DNA of 64,000 bases. Source: CG2-30-58-95 sp964618215 (GTDB taxonomy: Bacteria; Chloroflexota; Anaerolineae; Anaerolineales; Villigracilaceae). The stretch spans positions 62,001-126,000 of the forward strand of contig CAZTZE010000001.1 in the NCBI GenBank assembly GCA_964618215.1. The letters run 5' to 3'. This document shows, piece after piece, positions 1 through 7,763 of the stretch. Each line of letters begins with the position of its first letter. Position 1 is the stretch's first letter. The position numbers were made by a program, and so were the translations under genes. The notes beneath the pieces are model-generated. The model saw only the letters and a list, made by a program, of their open reading frames with translations, did not search any database and was not told where the DNA came from.

Positions 1-1300
1 CTTCGCTGACAAAGAGGCGCTTCATCGAGAAGACCGTCACCGCGCCGAAAGCCATGTCGGACATGATGATGACCAGCCAGCCGAACCACTTGCGGGCTTT
101 GCCTTTCAGCCCGGAGAGATCGGCGAAATAGAAAAGGATGATGGTGGCGATCAGCCCGGAGAGGATGTGCCAGTGGCCGGTCAGGGTGATGCGTTCCTCG
201 CGGTGCGGCCAGACGCGGAAAATCTCGGTCAACTTGACCGCCATGAAAATACCCACGCCGCTGACCGTGAAGTTCATGAAGACCATCTGCCAGCCGGGGC
301 CGAATTTGAGCGGGTCGCGCAGCAGGGCTTTGAATTTCTGCCAGCCGCTGGGCTTTTCGATGCCCGCTGTACCTTCTTTGATGAGCATATCCCACGAATA
401 AATCACGTACATCAGCGCGGCCAGCATGACGGCTACCGAGCCAAAATAGATGATCGTGTGCGCCCATGCCACCCAGACCACCGAGAGCGCCCCCGCCGTG
501 ATGATGATGGTACCCCAGATCATTAACGGCATGGCAATCCTGTGCAGGATGCCCTTGAATTTCATCCAGCGTCCGACGATGAGCGTGAGGGCGACCGCGA
601 TCAGCGTCAGCATGATGTGCAGGTGGCCGATGATGGCTTTCTGCAAAACGGTCTTTTGCGGAATCCGGATCAGGTCTTCGGCGAGGAAGGTTTCGTGGCC
701 GTTGCCCCAGTAGGAGCCGGTCACCGCGCCGAAGGTCGCCGAGAGCAGCGTGGCGACAGCCATGACGAAGAAGGCGACCCGTTCCAGGTCAACGCCTTTT
801 TTAGTCTTGGCGTATGACGAATCTTTCTCCAGCAGGTATTCTTTTCTCCACGGCCAGAGCGCAACCGAAAGCAGGATGCCCGCAAAAAACACCAGCGACA
901 GGCCCAGCAGGAACAAGCCGTGGAAGACGAAATAATGCCCCCAGTATGCGAAAAGCAGGCCAAAGATGACCGTCGTCAGGTAGCCGAAAGTAATCGTGGC
1001 ATTGATAACCAGTTGCTCATAGCGCTTCATCGGGAGCATGGCCGTGATGAAATACACCTCGATAGCGACGATGGTCATCGCAATCGTGTGGTAGAGCATG
1101 ATGATGCGCCCCTCGCGTTCGGCCTCCACCAGTTTCATTCCCAGCAGACGCACAGTGATGTCTTTGATACCCCATTCCACCATCGGACCGGAGAGCGTGC
1201 CAAAGATGGCGGTAATGATGGAGACCACTGCGATCGCGACCAGAGTAAGCCCCCTGGTTGAGCTGAAGAGGTAGTTGAGACGCTCTTTGATGAATGGCAT
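1..1300 (-). CDS. Polytopic membrane protein with paired histidines, heme-copper-oxidase-like (partial)
   Basis: The frame is open from an ATG at 1300, with a GGAGG ribosome site just upstream, to the left edge, so the C-terminus is missing. The 433 visible residues are almost all hydrophobic helices, at least ten. Histidines cluster near helix ends (YWGHYFVFHG, GHLHIMLTL, GHWHILSGL), as in heme-binding subunit I of heme-copper oxidases and nitric oxide reductases. I do not see the full set of copper-site residues, so heme binding is only a suggestion. It lies 138 bp downstream of another membrane-protein gene on the same strand and is probably co-transcribed. It could equally be an uncharacterised quinol-linked membrane protein. 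Confidence 0.6.
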   Translation of the reverse strand, partial: MPFIKERLNYLFSSTRGLTLVAIAVVSIITAIFGTLSGPMVEWGIKDITVRLLGMKLVEAEREGRIIMLYHTIAMTIVAIEVYFITAMLPMKRYEQLVINATITFGYLTTVIFGLLFAYWGHYFVFHGLFLLGLSLVFFAGILLSVALWPWRKEYLLEKDSSYAKTKKGVDLERVAFFVMAVATLLSATFGAVTGSYWGNGHETFLAEDLIRIPQKTVLQKAIIGHLHIMLTLIAVALTLIVGRWMKFKGILHRIAMPLMIWGTIIITAGALSVVWVAWAHTIIYFGSVAVMLAALMYVIYSWDMLIKEGTAGIEKPSGWQKFKALLRDPLKFGPGWQMVFMNFTVSGVGIFMAVKLTEIFRVWPHREERITLTGHWHILSGLIATIILFYFADLSGLKGKARKWFGWLVIIMSDMAFGAVTVFSMKRLFVSE

Positions 1301-1332
1301 GAAACAACCTCCGCCAGACGAAAATGTTGGCG

Positions 1333-1422
1333 CACGGATTACACGGATGTTCACGGATTTTTTATTAATCTTCCGTGCCAATCCGTGCCATCGTACCCGA
1401 GGGTAAATCCGCGTAATCCGTG
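1333..1422. repeat. Intergenic inverted repeat of ATCCGTG-type octamers
   Basis: The 16-base arm CACGGATTACACGGAT (1333-1348) pairs with 1407-1422 with one mismatch, and extra ATCCGTG units lie between the arms. It fills the gap between two minus-strand membrane-protein genes. It resembles other octamer-rich inverted repeats in this window (16024-16174, 52021-52077) in style but not in exact sequence. Confidence 0.6.
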
Positions 1423-1438
1423 TCCAATGAAAGTGAAC

Positions 1439-2047
1439 TTATCCCTTGATGTCTTTGACGAAGCCAAACGTGAAGGCCAGCGTCATCAGGAAGAGCAGGG
1501 GGGTGAGGATCATCATCACGAACGCGGGGCTGAAGAAGAGCAGTTGCGCGCCGACCGAGATGAAGGCCAGCGCAATGCCGCCCAGCCCGATCAGCACACC
1601 GCCGACGCCGACCCAGAAGAAGCCTTTCGGGGCCTCTTTGGTCAGGATGGGCAGCAGGAAGATGACCAGCCCGGCCACGCCGTGAAAGAGCGGCACGGCT
1701 ATTTTCTTCAGGTCGGGCGCGGCGAAACTGGTCACGGCGATGCCCAGGAAGCCGATGAGCGCGAACCAGGAATACAACTTCTTGTATTTCGGGCAGTACT
1801 GGTTCATCAGGCCCATCGAAATGCCCAGCGGGATGAGCGAGGCCACCGTCAGCACGAGGGGCGAGGCCAGGATACCCAGCCCGAGGAAGATGAGCAGCAG
1901 GCCGGAGATGAGCAGGACGGCGAAGCCCATCATATAGTAGATGTCGTGCAGCTTCTTCGTCTTACTGTAGCGGGTGTAAAACCGCCAGAGCAGGTAGATG
2001 GCCGTCAGGCCGGTGAGCAGAAGGAACAGATTGTTGAGGGTAAACAT
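1439..2047 (-). CDS. Six- to seven-helix membrane protein of unknown function
   Basis: This 202-residue protein is predicted from composition to be almost entirely membrane-embedded, with six or seven hydrophobic segments separated by short basic loops (for example KTKKLHD and KYKKLYS). I chose the ATG at 2047 because an AAGGAG site lies seven bases upstream; an earlier in-frame ATG sits directly on that site and is unlikely. Histidines at the loop before helix 2 and in PLFHGVAGL could bind a cofactor, but no family is recognised. It precedes the histidine-rich membrane protein at 1-1300, and the two may form one complex. Confidence 0.7.
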   Translation of the reverse strand: MFTLNNLFLLLTGLTAIYLLWRFYTRYSKTKKLHDIYYMMGFAVLLISGLLLIFLGLGILASPLVLTVASLIPLGISMGLMNQYCPKYKKLYSWFALIGFLGIAVTSFAAPDLKKIAVPLFHGVAGLVIFLLPILTKEAPKGFFWVGVGGVLIGLGGIALAFISVGAQLLFFSPAFVMMILTPLLFLMTLAFTFGFVKDIKG

Positions 2048-2176
2048 TTGCATTCTCCTTTTCTTTGGTTGTGTAGAATCTAACACTTTCAGCCAACAAG
2101 AGCCTCAACAATCATTATGACACACGGCGGAAAACCAGTCTGTAACAAAAATCACATAACGCGGCCTTCCTGACCT

Positions 2177-2296
2177 TTATCCGGCTGCCCATTTATCGAG
2201 CATTTTCCGCGTCCCGGGCAGGAGCAGGTAGATGAGCAGACCGGTGCTGGATGCTGCGCGCAAGCGAAATTGTGGAAGAGTTGGCGTTTCACCCAT
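2177..2296 (-). CDS. Possible 39-residue single-helix membrane protein
   Basis: A short frame starting MGETPTLPQFRLRAASS contains one hydrophobic stretch (GLLIYLLLP) followed by a basic tail ending KWAAG. A GGAGGAGAAG site sits six to nine bases before the ATG at 2296. It lies 130 bp upstream of the membrane gene at 1439-2047 on the same strand, which fits a small accessory subunit of a membrane complex. Nothing identifies a family, and so short a frame could be fortuitous. Confidence 0.35.
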   Translation of the reverse strand: MGETPTLPQFRLRAASSTGLLIYLLLPGTRKMLDKWAAG

Positions 2297-2334
2297 TTAG
2301 CGCTTCTCCTCCCCCAAATTCTGCCCCCCTCTGT

Positions 2335-2370
2335 CCCCCCATTTTCGCGCAGTTCAGCGAAAATGGGGGG
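2335..2370. repeat. Perfect 14-bp hairpin in C/G-rich spacer
   Basis: CCCCCCATTTTCGC (2335-2348) pairs perfectly with 2357-2370 across an eight-base loop. It lies between the minus-strand membrane cluster and the plus-strand sensory region, within very C-rich then G-rich sequence (2310-2402). No T-tract follows, so it is not a typical terminator. Confidence 0.6.
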
Positions 2371-2503
2371 ATGAAAGGGGGGCGGGGAGGCCGGGAGGGG
2401 GCTGGGTTTATGCGCCCTGACATCTTTTGCGTGCACACCGCCTCAAGATGATTGCATCAGGAAGCCGCAATATGATGTACAATAAATAGACGGTTCGACT
2501 CCC

Positions 2504-2700
2504 ATGTTCACTTTCCTCTACGGTCTGCGTTTTCGACTTTTTCTGCTCCTCGGCCTGGCCCTCCTGCCATTGCTCGGCCTGACACTCCGCACAGCCTCCG
2601 CGCAACGCGAACTGGCCGCTGCCCAGGCAAAAACCGAGGCGCTGCGGATGACACGCCTGGTCGTCAGTAATCAAAACACGCTCACGGCAGGAGGCGGTTG
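2504..2700 (+). pseudogene. Remnant N-terminus of a membrane sensor protein
   Basis: The translation begins MFTFLYGLRFRLFLLLGLAL, a signal-anchor helix, followed by an alpha-helical stretch (QRELAAAQAKTEALRMTRLV). This is the usual start of extracytoplasmic-sensor kinases and chemoreceptors in this group of bacteria. Similarity to such a protein fades near 2700: the following residues are Arg/Gly/Cys-rich and look non-coding, although the frame stays open to 2887. No ribosome site precedes the ATG. The stretch 2701-2919 holds no gene I can support; it contains CGACAGGCTCAGTACAAGC, which looks like repeat-derived sequence. Confidence 0.5.
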
Positions 2701-2919
2701 GCTCGAGGTCTGCCGGGAGTGCAAGGTCTACAGGGTGCGGTCCATCCCGCCCCGCAGGGGGTACAGACTGCCTGGGGCAGCGGGCCTGCGGACTGCGCCG
2801 TGGCAGCAGGCCAATCACTTCGACAGGCTCAGTACAAGCGCATTGGCTGTCATTGGCGAGCTCGTCGGTGTAGAGGCGAGTGGGTGAGGGATGGAGACCA
2901 ACTTCATCAGAAGGGTCAT

Positions 2920-4467
2920 ATGCACGAGATAAGATCCACCATACAGGACGAAAAGTACAGAGTTCCAGCAATGGCGATCCTGGTGGGTATTTGTTGTCTG
3001 CTCACCTACTATTTCCACTGGGTGCTTGGAATCGAAGTCGTCTTCAGCCACTTTTTCTACATTCCCATCATCCTGGCCGCTGTGTGGTGGAAGAGAAAGG
3101 GCCTGGTGGTGGCGATATTTTTGGCTCTATGGCTGCTTGCCAGCTACTCCCTTTCACACCTTGGATTGGATTGGAACTTTGTCAATAACCTGGCGCGGGC
3201 CGCTTTGTTCATCGTCGTTGGCACGACGGTCAGTATCCTGAGTGAGAGGACGGCGAGGGCGGAGGACAGGTTGAGGGAGCACGCCGAAAACCTCGAGAAG
3301 ATAGTTGACGAGCGCACAAAAGACCTGAGGAGAGAGCGTGACTACACCCGCCACCTGATCGAGAGCAGTCCGGATTTTCAGATGACGCTGGACGTGGCGG
3401 GTAGAATTATGGACGTGAACGAGGCATTTGAAAAGATCGTGGGTAAGAGCCGTGAGGAGCTGATTGGCACATCGATCTACGCCTACCTGCCGCAGGAGGA
3501 AACCGAGAAGTTGATAGCCGAGATACTGGAGAAAGGAAAGGTCAGGGATATTGAACTGACAGGCGACGTGCCGGGAAGAGGAATTCTAATCTGTGACCTC
3601 TCCGGCACGGTGTTTACCACGCCGGAAGGGGAGGTGGGAGTTTACGCCAGCGGGCGGGACGTGACCGAGCAAAAAAGACGCCAGCAGGCGATGAGAGAGA
3701 GGGAGATGCAAATCGCCCACGCCTCCAGGCTCTCCTCCTTGGGAGAGATGGCGGCCGGCATGGCCCACGAGATCAACCAGCCGTTGACCATAATCTCCAC
3801 CGCCGCCGAAGGCATACTGCGCGATATTCGCAAAGATCGCTTTGAGGTGCGCCTCCTGCCCCAGGACCTGCAAGACGTACTCGACAACGTTAAGCGCATT
3901 GATCGGTTGATCACTCACGTGCGCGCCTTTGCCCGGCGGCCCGAGGAATGGGAATACGTCAAGCCCGAAGGGGTGCTGGATAACGCCTTTGTCATCATGG
4001 GCGGGCAGTTCCAGTTGCACAACGTTTCAGTCTCACGTAGAATAGAGGCAGAATTACCTGCCATCTACGTGAATCCAAACCAACTGGAGCAGGTACTGAT
4101 AAACGTCCTGACCAATGCGCGCCAGGTGTTAGACGAGAGGGACGAGGCAGCAGAAAGTCGCGGCGAGCGTTTTCAAAAACAACTGGTGTGCTGCATTACG
4201 AGAGAAAATGACCAGGTGATCTTCGAAGTGGCAGACAATGGCGTCGGCGTGCCGGATGAAGTCAAAACGAGGATATTCGAGCCTTTCTTCACCACCAAAG
4301 AGGTGGGGCAGGGCACCGGTTTGGGGCTTTCGATTGCCCATACCCTGGTCACTCGTTCGTTGGATGGCAGAATCTGGGTTGAGGATAACGAGATGGGAGG
4401 CGCAAGTTTCAAGGTCGCGCTGCCAATCAAGGAGGAAGCGGAAAAAAGTGAGAATACTCATCGTTGA
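2920..4467 (+). CDS. Membrane-bound PAS sensor histidine kinase
   Basis: 515 residues. The N-terminal 120 residues carry about four hydrophobic helices, followed by a coiled linker (EHAENLEKIVDERTKDLRRE) and a PAS domain at about 140-250. The HisKA phosphoacceptor is His283 in GMAHEINQP, followed by an HATPase domain with N box (VLINVLTNAR), G1 (DNGVGVP) and G2 (GTGLGLS) motifs, so it should be an active kinase. I start at the ATG at 2920, preceded by AGAAGGG; the longer open frame upstream encodes low-complexity Arg-rich sequence. Its stop overlaps the start of the next gene by 20 bases, and the double-receiver proteins downstream are the obvious phosphotransfer partners. Confidence 0.9.
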   Translation: MHEIRSTIQDEKYRVPAMAILVGICCLLTYYFHWVLGIEVVFSHFFYIPIILAAVWWKRKGLVVAIFLALWLLASYSLSHLGLDWNFVNNLARAALFIVVGTTVSILSERTARAEDRLREHAENLEKIVDERTKDLRRERDYTRHLIESSPDFQMTLDVAGRIMDVNEAFEKIVGKSREELIGTSIYAYLPQEETEKLIAEILEKGKVRDIELTGDVPGRGILICDLSGTVFTTPEGEVGVYASGRDVTEQKRRQQAMREREMQIAHASRLSSLGEMAAGMAHEINQPLTIISTAAEGILRDIRKDRFEVRLLPQDLQDVLDNVKRIDRLITHVRAFARRPEEWEYVKPEGVLDNAFVIMGGQFQLHNVSVSRRIEAELPAIYVNPNQLEQVLINVLTNARQVLDERDEAAESRGERFQKQLVCCITRENDQVIFEVADNGVGVPDEVKTRIFEPFFTTKEVGQGTGLGLSIAHTLVTRSLDGRIWVEDNEMGGASFKVALPIKEEAEKSENTHR

Positions 4468-5248
4468 TGACGAAGTGGCGATCTGCCAGCGCCTACAGCG
4501 CGAGCTGCAAAAAGAAGGTCACCAGGTTGACTACCAGACTTCCCCCCTGGGTGTGCTGGAAGAGTTGAAGGCAGCCAGGAGAGTCGGTAAGCCGTTCAAC
4601 CTCTTGCTCCTCAACGTCACAATGCCAGAGATGGATGGCCTGACCCTGTTTGCTCGCATCAGGGAAGAGCGGTTGGGCGTCGAGGCGATTATCATGACCG
4701 GCTATCGCGACGAGCAGACGGTCATCGCGGCCATACGTCTGAGCGTCAAAGACTACCTGAACAAGCCTATTTCTTTGGAGGAACTCGATGCGGCGATGTT
4801 GCGCGTGCGTAAGGCGGCGATCGAGCGTTCCAACCATTATCGAAAGTATCACATTCTGGTGGTAGATGACGAGCCAGACCTGTGCCGGCGCATCAGGCGG
4901 GAGTTGGAGAAGGAGGGCTATCGCACGGCCGCCGCCTTCAGCCCCGAGGAGTGCCTGGATTATTTCAGGAAGAACAGGGTTGACATGCTGATCGCGGACG
5001 TCAAAATGCCCGGCACGACCGGTTTAGAGATGCTGGAAAGATGCCAGGAGATCAACGCTGATTTCGTGGCGATCATCATCACCGGTCACGGTGATCACGA
5101 GGTGGCTGCAGAGTCGCTGCACCTGGGTGTTTACGACTATCTGAAGAAGCCGCTCTCATTGGAGCAACTCGTTACCTCGGTGAAGAAAGGGATCGAGCGG
5201 CTCGACGTTTCTCGTGCGCTTTCGGCACTGAAGGAGACAGCAAAATGA
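4448..5248 (+). CDS. Double receiver-domain response regulator, first receiver degenerate
   Basis: 266 residues starting with GTG at 4448, with GGAGGAA upstream inside the kinase gene. Two CheY-like receivers follow each other (about 1-125 and 135-260) with no output domain. The second has the full set: DDE acidic pocket, Asp in LIADVKMP, Thr in ITGHG and Lys in LKKP. The first keeps DDE, TGYR and NKP but has Asn56 where the phosphorylated Asp should be (LLLNVTMP). It therefore should not be phosphorylated normally and may be a fixed-state or dimerisation module. The stop overlaps the next start as ATGA, indicating translational coupling. Confidence 0.88.
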   Translation: MRILIVDDEVAICQRLQRELQKEGHQVDYQTSPLGVLEELKAARRVGKPFNLLLLNVTMPEMDGLTLFARIREERLGVEAIIMTGYRDEQTVIAAIRLSVKDYLNKPISLEELDAAMLRVRKAAIERSNHYRKYHILVVDDEPDLCRRIRRELEKEGYRTAAAFSPEECLDYFRKNRVDMLIADVKMPGTTGLEMLERCQEINADFVAIIITGHGDHEVAAESLHLGVYDYLKKPLSLEQLVTSVKKGIERLDVSRALSALKETAK

Positions 5249-6735
5249 GAGTCCTTATCGTAGACGACGAACCTGGAATCTGCCGGCGCCTGCAGCGGGA
5301 GTTGCGAAAGGAAGGTTGTGAGGTCGAGTACACCACCTCACCGATTGGCGTCCTGGAGCGGCTGAAGAATGCCGAAAAAGGGGGAAAGGCCTACGCGCTG
5401 CTGCTGCTCGACCTGCGCATGCCCAAGGTGAATGGTTTTTCACTCCTGAAGGAGATTCGAGAAGCGCGACTTGGCCTGGATGTGGTCATCATCACCGGCT
5501 ATGGCGACGAGGATAAGGCGATAGAGTCCATTCGCCTGGGCGCGGTGGATTATCTGCCCAAGCCCATCTCTTTGGAAGCGCTCCACACAGCCGTCTTCCG
5601 CGTTCAGCAGAAGCGGGCAGCAGAAGAAAAGAGGGCTCTGGAGTATAGCGTCCTGGTGGTAGACGATGAGAAAGAGCTGTGCGAGCGCATCAAGCGGGAA
5701 TTGGACAAGGAAGGCTACCGCACCGCCGTCGCTTACGACGGCGTGGAGGGACTGGACTACTTCAGCCACAACCGGGTGGACGTGGCCATCGTGGACATCA
5801 AGATGCCCCGCATGAGCGGCCTGGAGATGCTGGAAAAGTGCCGCGAGATCAGCGATGATTTTGTCTCCATCATCATCACCGGCCACGGCGACGAGGAAAG
5901 GGCCATCCAGGCCTTACAACTGGGCGTTTTCAACTACCTGCGCAAGCCCATCTCACTCGAAGAACTCGTCACCTCGGTCAGCAAGGGGATCGAGCTGCTC
6001 CACCTGCGCCGGGGTCTGGCCGCCCGCAGACGTGAGTTGGAGATAGAAACGGCCCTCAAAGAGCAGTATGCTAATAACCTTGAAAAGATGGTCGAGGAAC
6101 GGACAAAGGAAATCAAAAAGTTTTCTGACGCGGTCAAGGCATCTACAGAGAGCATTGTAATCTCTGACCTTGAGGCGAAGATTATAGATGTAAATGAAGC
6201 CACCCTGGAAATGTACGGCACTGGCAACAAAGAGGACCTGGTTGGGAAAAGTTCCTTTGTTCTTATCGCTCCAGAAGATCGGGAAAAAGCGGTTGCAGGA
6301 ATGAAAGAAGTGCTGGAAAAGGGATACATCAAAGATCGAGAGGGTCATGTTATCACCAAGGACGGCAGCAAGCTTCCTGTCGAGATGAGCGTATCCATTA
6401 TGAAAGGCGTGGACGGCGAACCGATAGGGTTTGTGGGCATAACCAGGGACATCACCGAGCGCAAGCGGGCGGAGGAAACTCTGAGAAAAACTGAAGAGAA
6501 GTTTAGGAATGTTATCGAGAATATCTTCAAATTTGTGCCAGAAGGGTTGCTGGTTCTTACGGACAAACTGAATGTCTTCAGACGCAACAAAGCGCTTGAA
6601 GACTTGGTACACCAGTATGCTGAGAAGCTCAACTATACGGAAGAAGAACTTGCGGACATCATTAATGAGCAGGTTAAGATGAGAGTTGTAAGCGGGGAGA
6701 AATCGGATATAAGAATTCCTCGAAGGCAGCGGTGA
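5245..6735 (+). CDS. Double receiver-PAS protein ending inside a PAS domain
   Basis: 496 residues: receiver 1 (about 1-125, phosphoacceptor in LLLDLRMP), receiver 2 (about 135-255, phosphoacceptor in AIVDIKMP), a coiled segment (EQYANNLEKMVEERTKEIKK), a complete PAS/PAC domain (about 290-410, ending GITRDITERKRAEE), and then only the first half of a second PAS domain, which stops at IRIPRRQR. The missing half of such a domain is found at the start of the protein beginning at 7760. Both receivers look phosphorylatable, unlike the preceding gene. GC content falls noticeably from about 6050 onwards. The TGA at 6733 overlaps the GTG start of the next gene. It is best read as the 5' half of a once longer receiver-PAS-GAF-HD-GYP gene. 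Confidence 0.85.
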   Translation: MRVLIVDDEPGICRRLQRELRKEGCEVEYTTSPIGVLERLKNAEKGGKAYALLLLDLRMPKVNGFSLLKEIREARLGLDVVIITGYGDEDKAIESIRLGAVDYLPKPISLEALHTAVFRVQQKRAAEEKRALEYSVLVVDDEKELCERIKRELDKEGYRTAVAYDGVEGLDYFSHNRVDVAIVDIKMPRMSGLEMLEKCREISDDFVSIIITGHGDEERAIQALQLGVFNYLRKPISLEELVTSVSKGIELLHLRRGLAARRRELEIETALKEQYANNLEKMVEERTKEIKKFSDAVKASTESIVISDLEAKIIDVNEATLEMYGTGNKEDLVGKSSFVLIAPEDREKAVAGMKEVLEKGYIKDREGHVITKDGSKLPVEMSVSIMKGVDGEPIGFVGITRDITERKRAEETLRKTEEKFRNVIENIFKFVPEGLLVLTDKLNVFRRNKALEDLVHQYAEKLNYTEEELADIINEQVKMRVVSGEKSDIRIPRRQR

Positions 6736-7763
6736 AAAATGAAAAAGTCGGCATAATCATATTTTCAAAAATACTGGAAATGCCTTTGGGCAAATATCTT
6801 GCTTTCATTGAGAAGGCAACAAATAGTCATGAGGCCGCTCCACCACGACAAGTGCTCGTAAAAAAAATAGTTTATGCAAACCTAGCGGTGAGTGAGGCTG
6901 CAATCATCCCGGAAATTCTCGATGATCGTTTATGGAAGAGATACTCGCTGGACATAAACCATGACAGAAAAGTGATGTTCGCCTTCAAGTGGATTAACAC
7001 GAGGAACGAATTTTCAGATCACATTCTGCAAGCTCTGATCACGTATCAGAGGGATTATTGGTTATCCGGGAAAGAAGTGAACTTGAAACCGTTGACATTA
7101 AAAGAGTTCTTACACCGATTTCCACACGAGCACCTTGACATGAGCCGGCTTTCACGGCTGGTTGGCAACCTCTGGGTGAGAACTCCTCACAACGAGGTCA
7201 TCAGCCTCAGAAACCTGTTCATTTCAACAAAGAGATTGTACGCTTACCACGTCAAGCAAGTAGTGGACGAGAATGAAGATGCTTTATCAGATCCGAACAT
7301 TCAATATCGGTTGAAGCTGAAAGGCTTGCATCTTTCCGTACGAACCATTTGCAATTGTCGAAAACTTTTGAACATTCCTAACTACAAAGAAAGAGCTTCC
7401 CATTATTATGGTCGTGATATTGCCTTCAGTGACCCGATAGCAATTTCGGAGAGAAAATTCAATCGTATCCCAGCAGAGCCGGGAGTTTATGAGTTGAGTC
7501 TTGATTCAAGAATAAGCTACAATGGGTATGGGAGTGATGTAGTGTACATTGGAGCATCAAAAAATTTGCGCAAACGGATAGCCAGTTATTCAGGGAAATC
7601 CTTGAAGAATGGGCGATTGCTCCAAATGGTTAAAGACCGGCAATTGTTTGTCCGATTTTGTGTAAGCGAAGAGTATCAAGCTTTAGAAAAGTCACTTCTA
7701 AAAAATTTCAAAATCAATTATGGTGAACTTCCCAAAGCCAACTCTAATGGAGAAACCCCATGA
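6732..7763 (+). CDS. Sigma-54 (RpoN)-like domain fused to GIY-YIG nuclease
   Basis: 343 residues, GTG start with AAGG five bases upstream. Residues about 60-225 match the sigma-54 core-binding and DNA-binding regions: a helix-turn-helix like that of RpoN (PLTLKEFLHRF, then SRLVGNLWVRTP and LRNLF, 119-163) and a degenerate RpoN box (SVRTICNCRK, 202-211). The glutamine-rich activator-contact region I is absent. Residues 245-343 form a complete GIY-YIG nuclease domain: GVY at 251, VYIG at 271, Arg280/282, catalytic Glu319 in ALEKSLL, and Asn337/339. It is GC-poor compared with its neighbours, is overlapped as GTGA upstream and ATGA downstream, and lies between the two halves of one PAS domain. 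It may be a homing-type nuclease using an RpoN fold for DNA recognition; this is inference. I know of no described protein with this architecture. Confidence 0.85.
   Translation: MKNEKVGIIIFSKILEMPLGKYLAFIEKATNSHEAAPPRQVLVKKIVYANLAVSEAAIIPEILDDRLWKRYSLDINHDRKVMFAFKWINTRNEFSDHILQALITYQRDYWLSGKEVNLKPLTLKEFLHRFPHEHLDMSRLSRLVGNLWVRTPHNEVISLRNLFISTKRLYAYHVKQVVDENEDALSDPNIQYRLKLKGLHLSVRTICNCRKLLNIPNYKERASHYYGRDIAFSDPIAISERKFNRIPAEPGVYELSLDSRISYNGYGSDVVYIGASKNLRKRIASYSGKSLKNGRLLQMVKDRQLFVRFCVSEEYQALEKSLLKNFKINYGELPKANSNGETP

Noticed and set aside
1385..2083. Long plus-strand open frame encoding a Glu/Gln/Asp/His-rich protein
   Set aside because: It is antisense to the membrane-protein gene at 1439-2047, whose hydrophobic codons read in reverse give exactly this composition.
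2698..2919. 74-residue N-terminal extension of the histidine kinase
   Set aside because: The extension is Gly/Arg/Gln-rich with no similarity to sensor domains, whereas the ATG at 2920 has AGAAGGG upstream and is followed by the first membrane helix.
2408..2971. 187-residue minus-strand open frame
   Set aside because: It covers the sensor remnant and repeat-like spacer antisense; composition is mixed, no family is recognisable and it has no ribosome site.
6732..7763. GIY-YIG gene as part of a group I intron or intein
   Set aside because: The reading frame changes and stop codons intervene on both sides, so it is not an intein. The gene fills the whole interval, leaving no room for an intron core outside the coding region, and both host halves have their own start and ribosome site. 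A structured-RNA search (Rfam group I and II models) would settle it.
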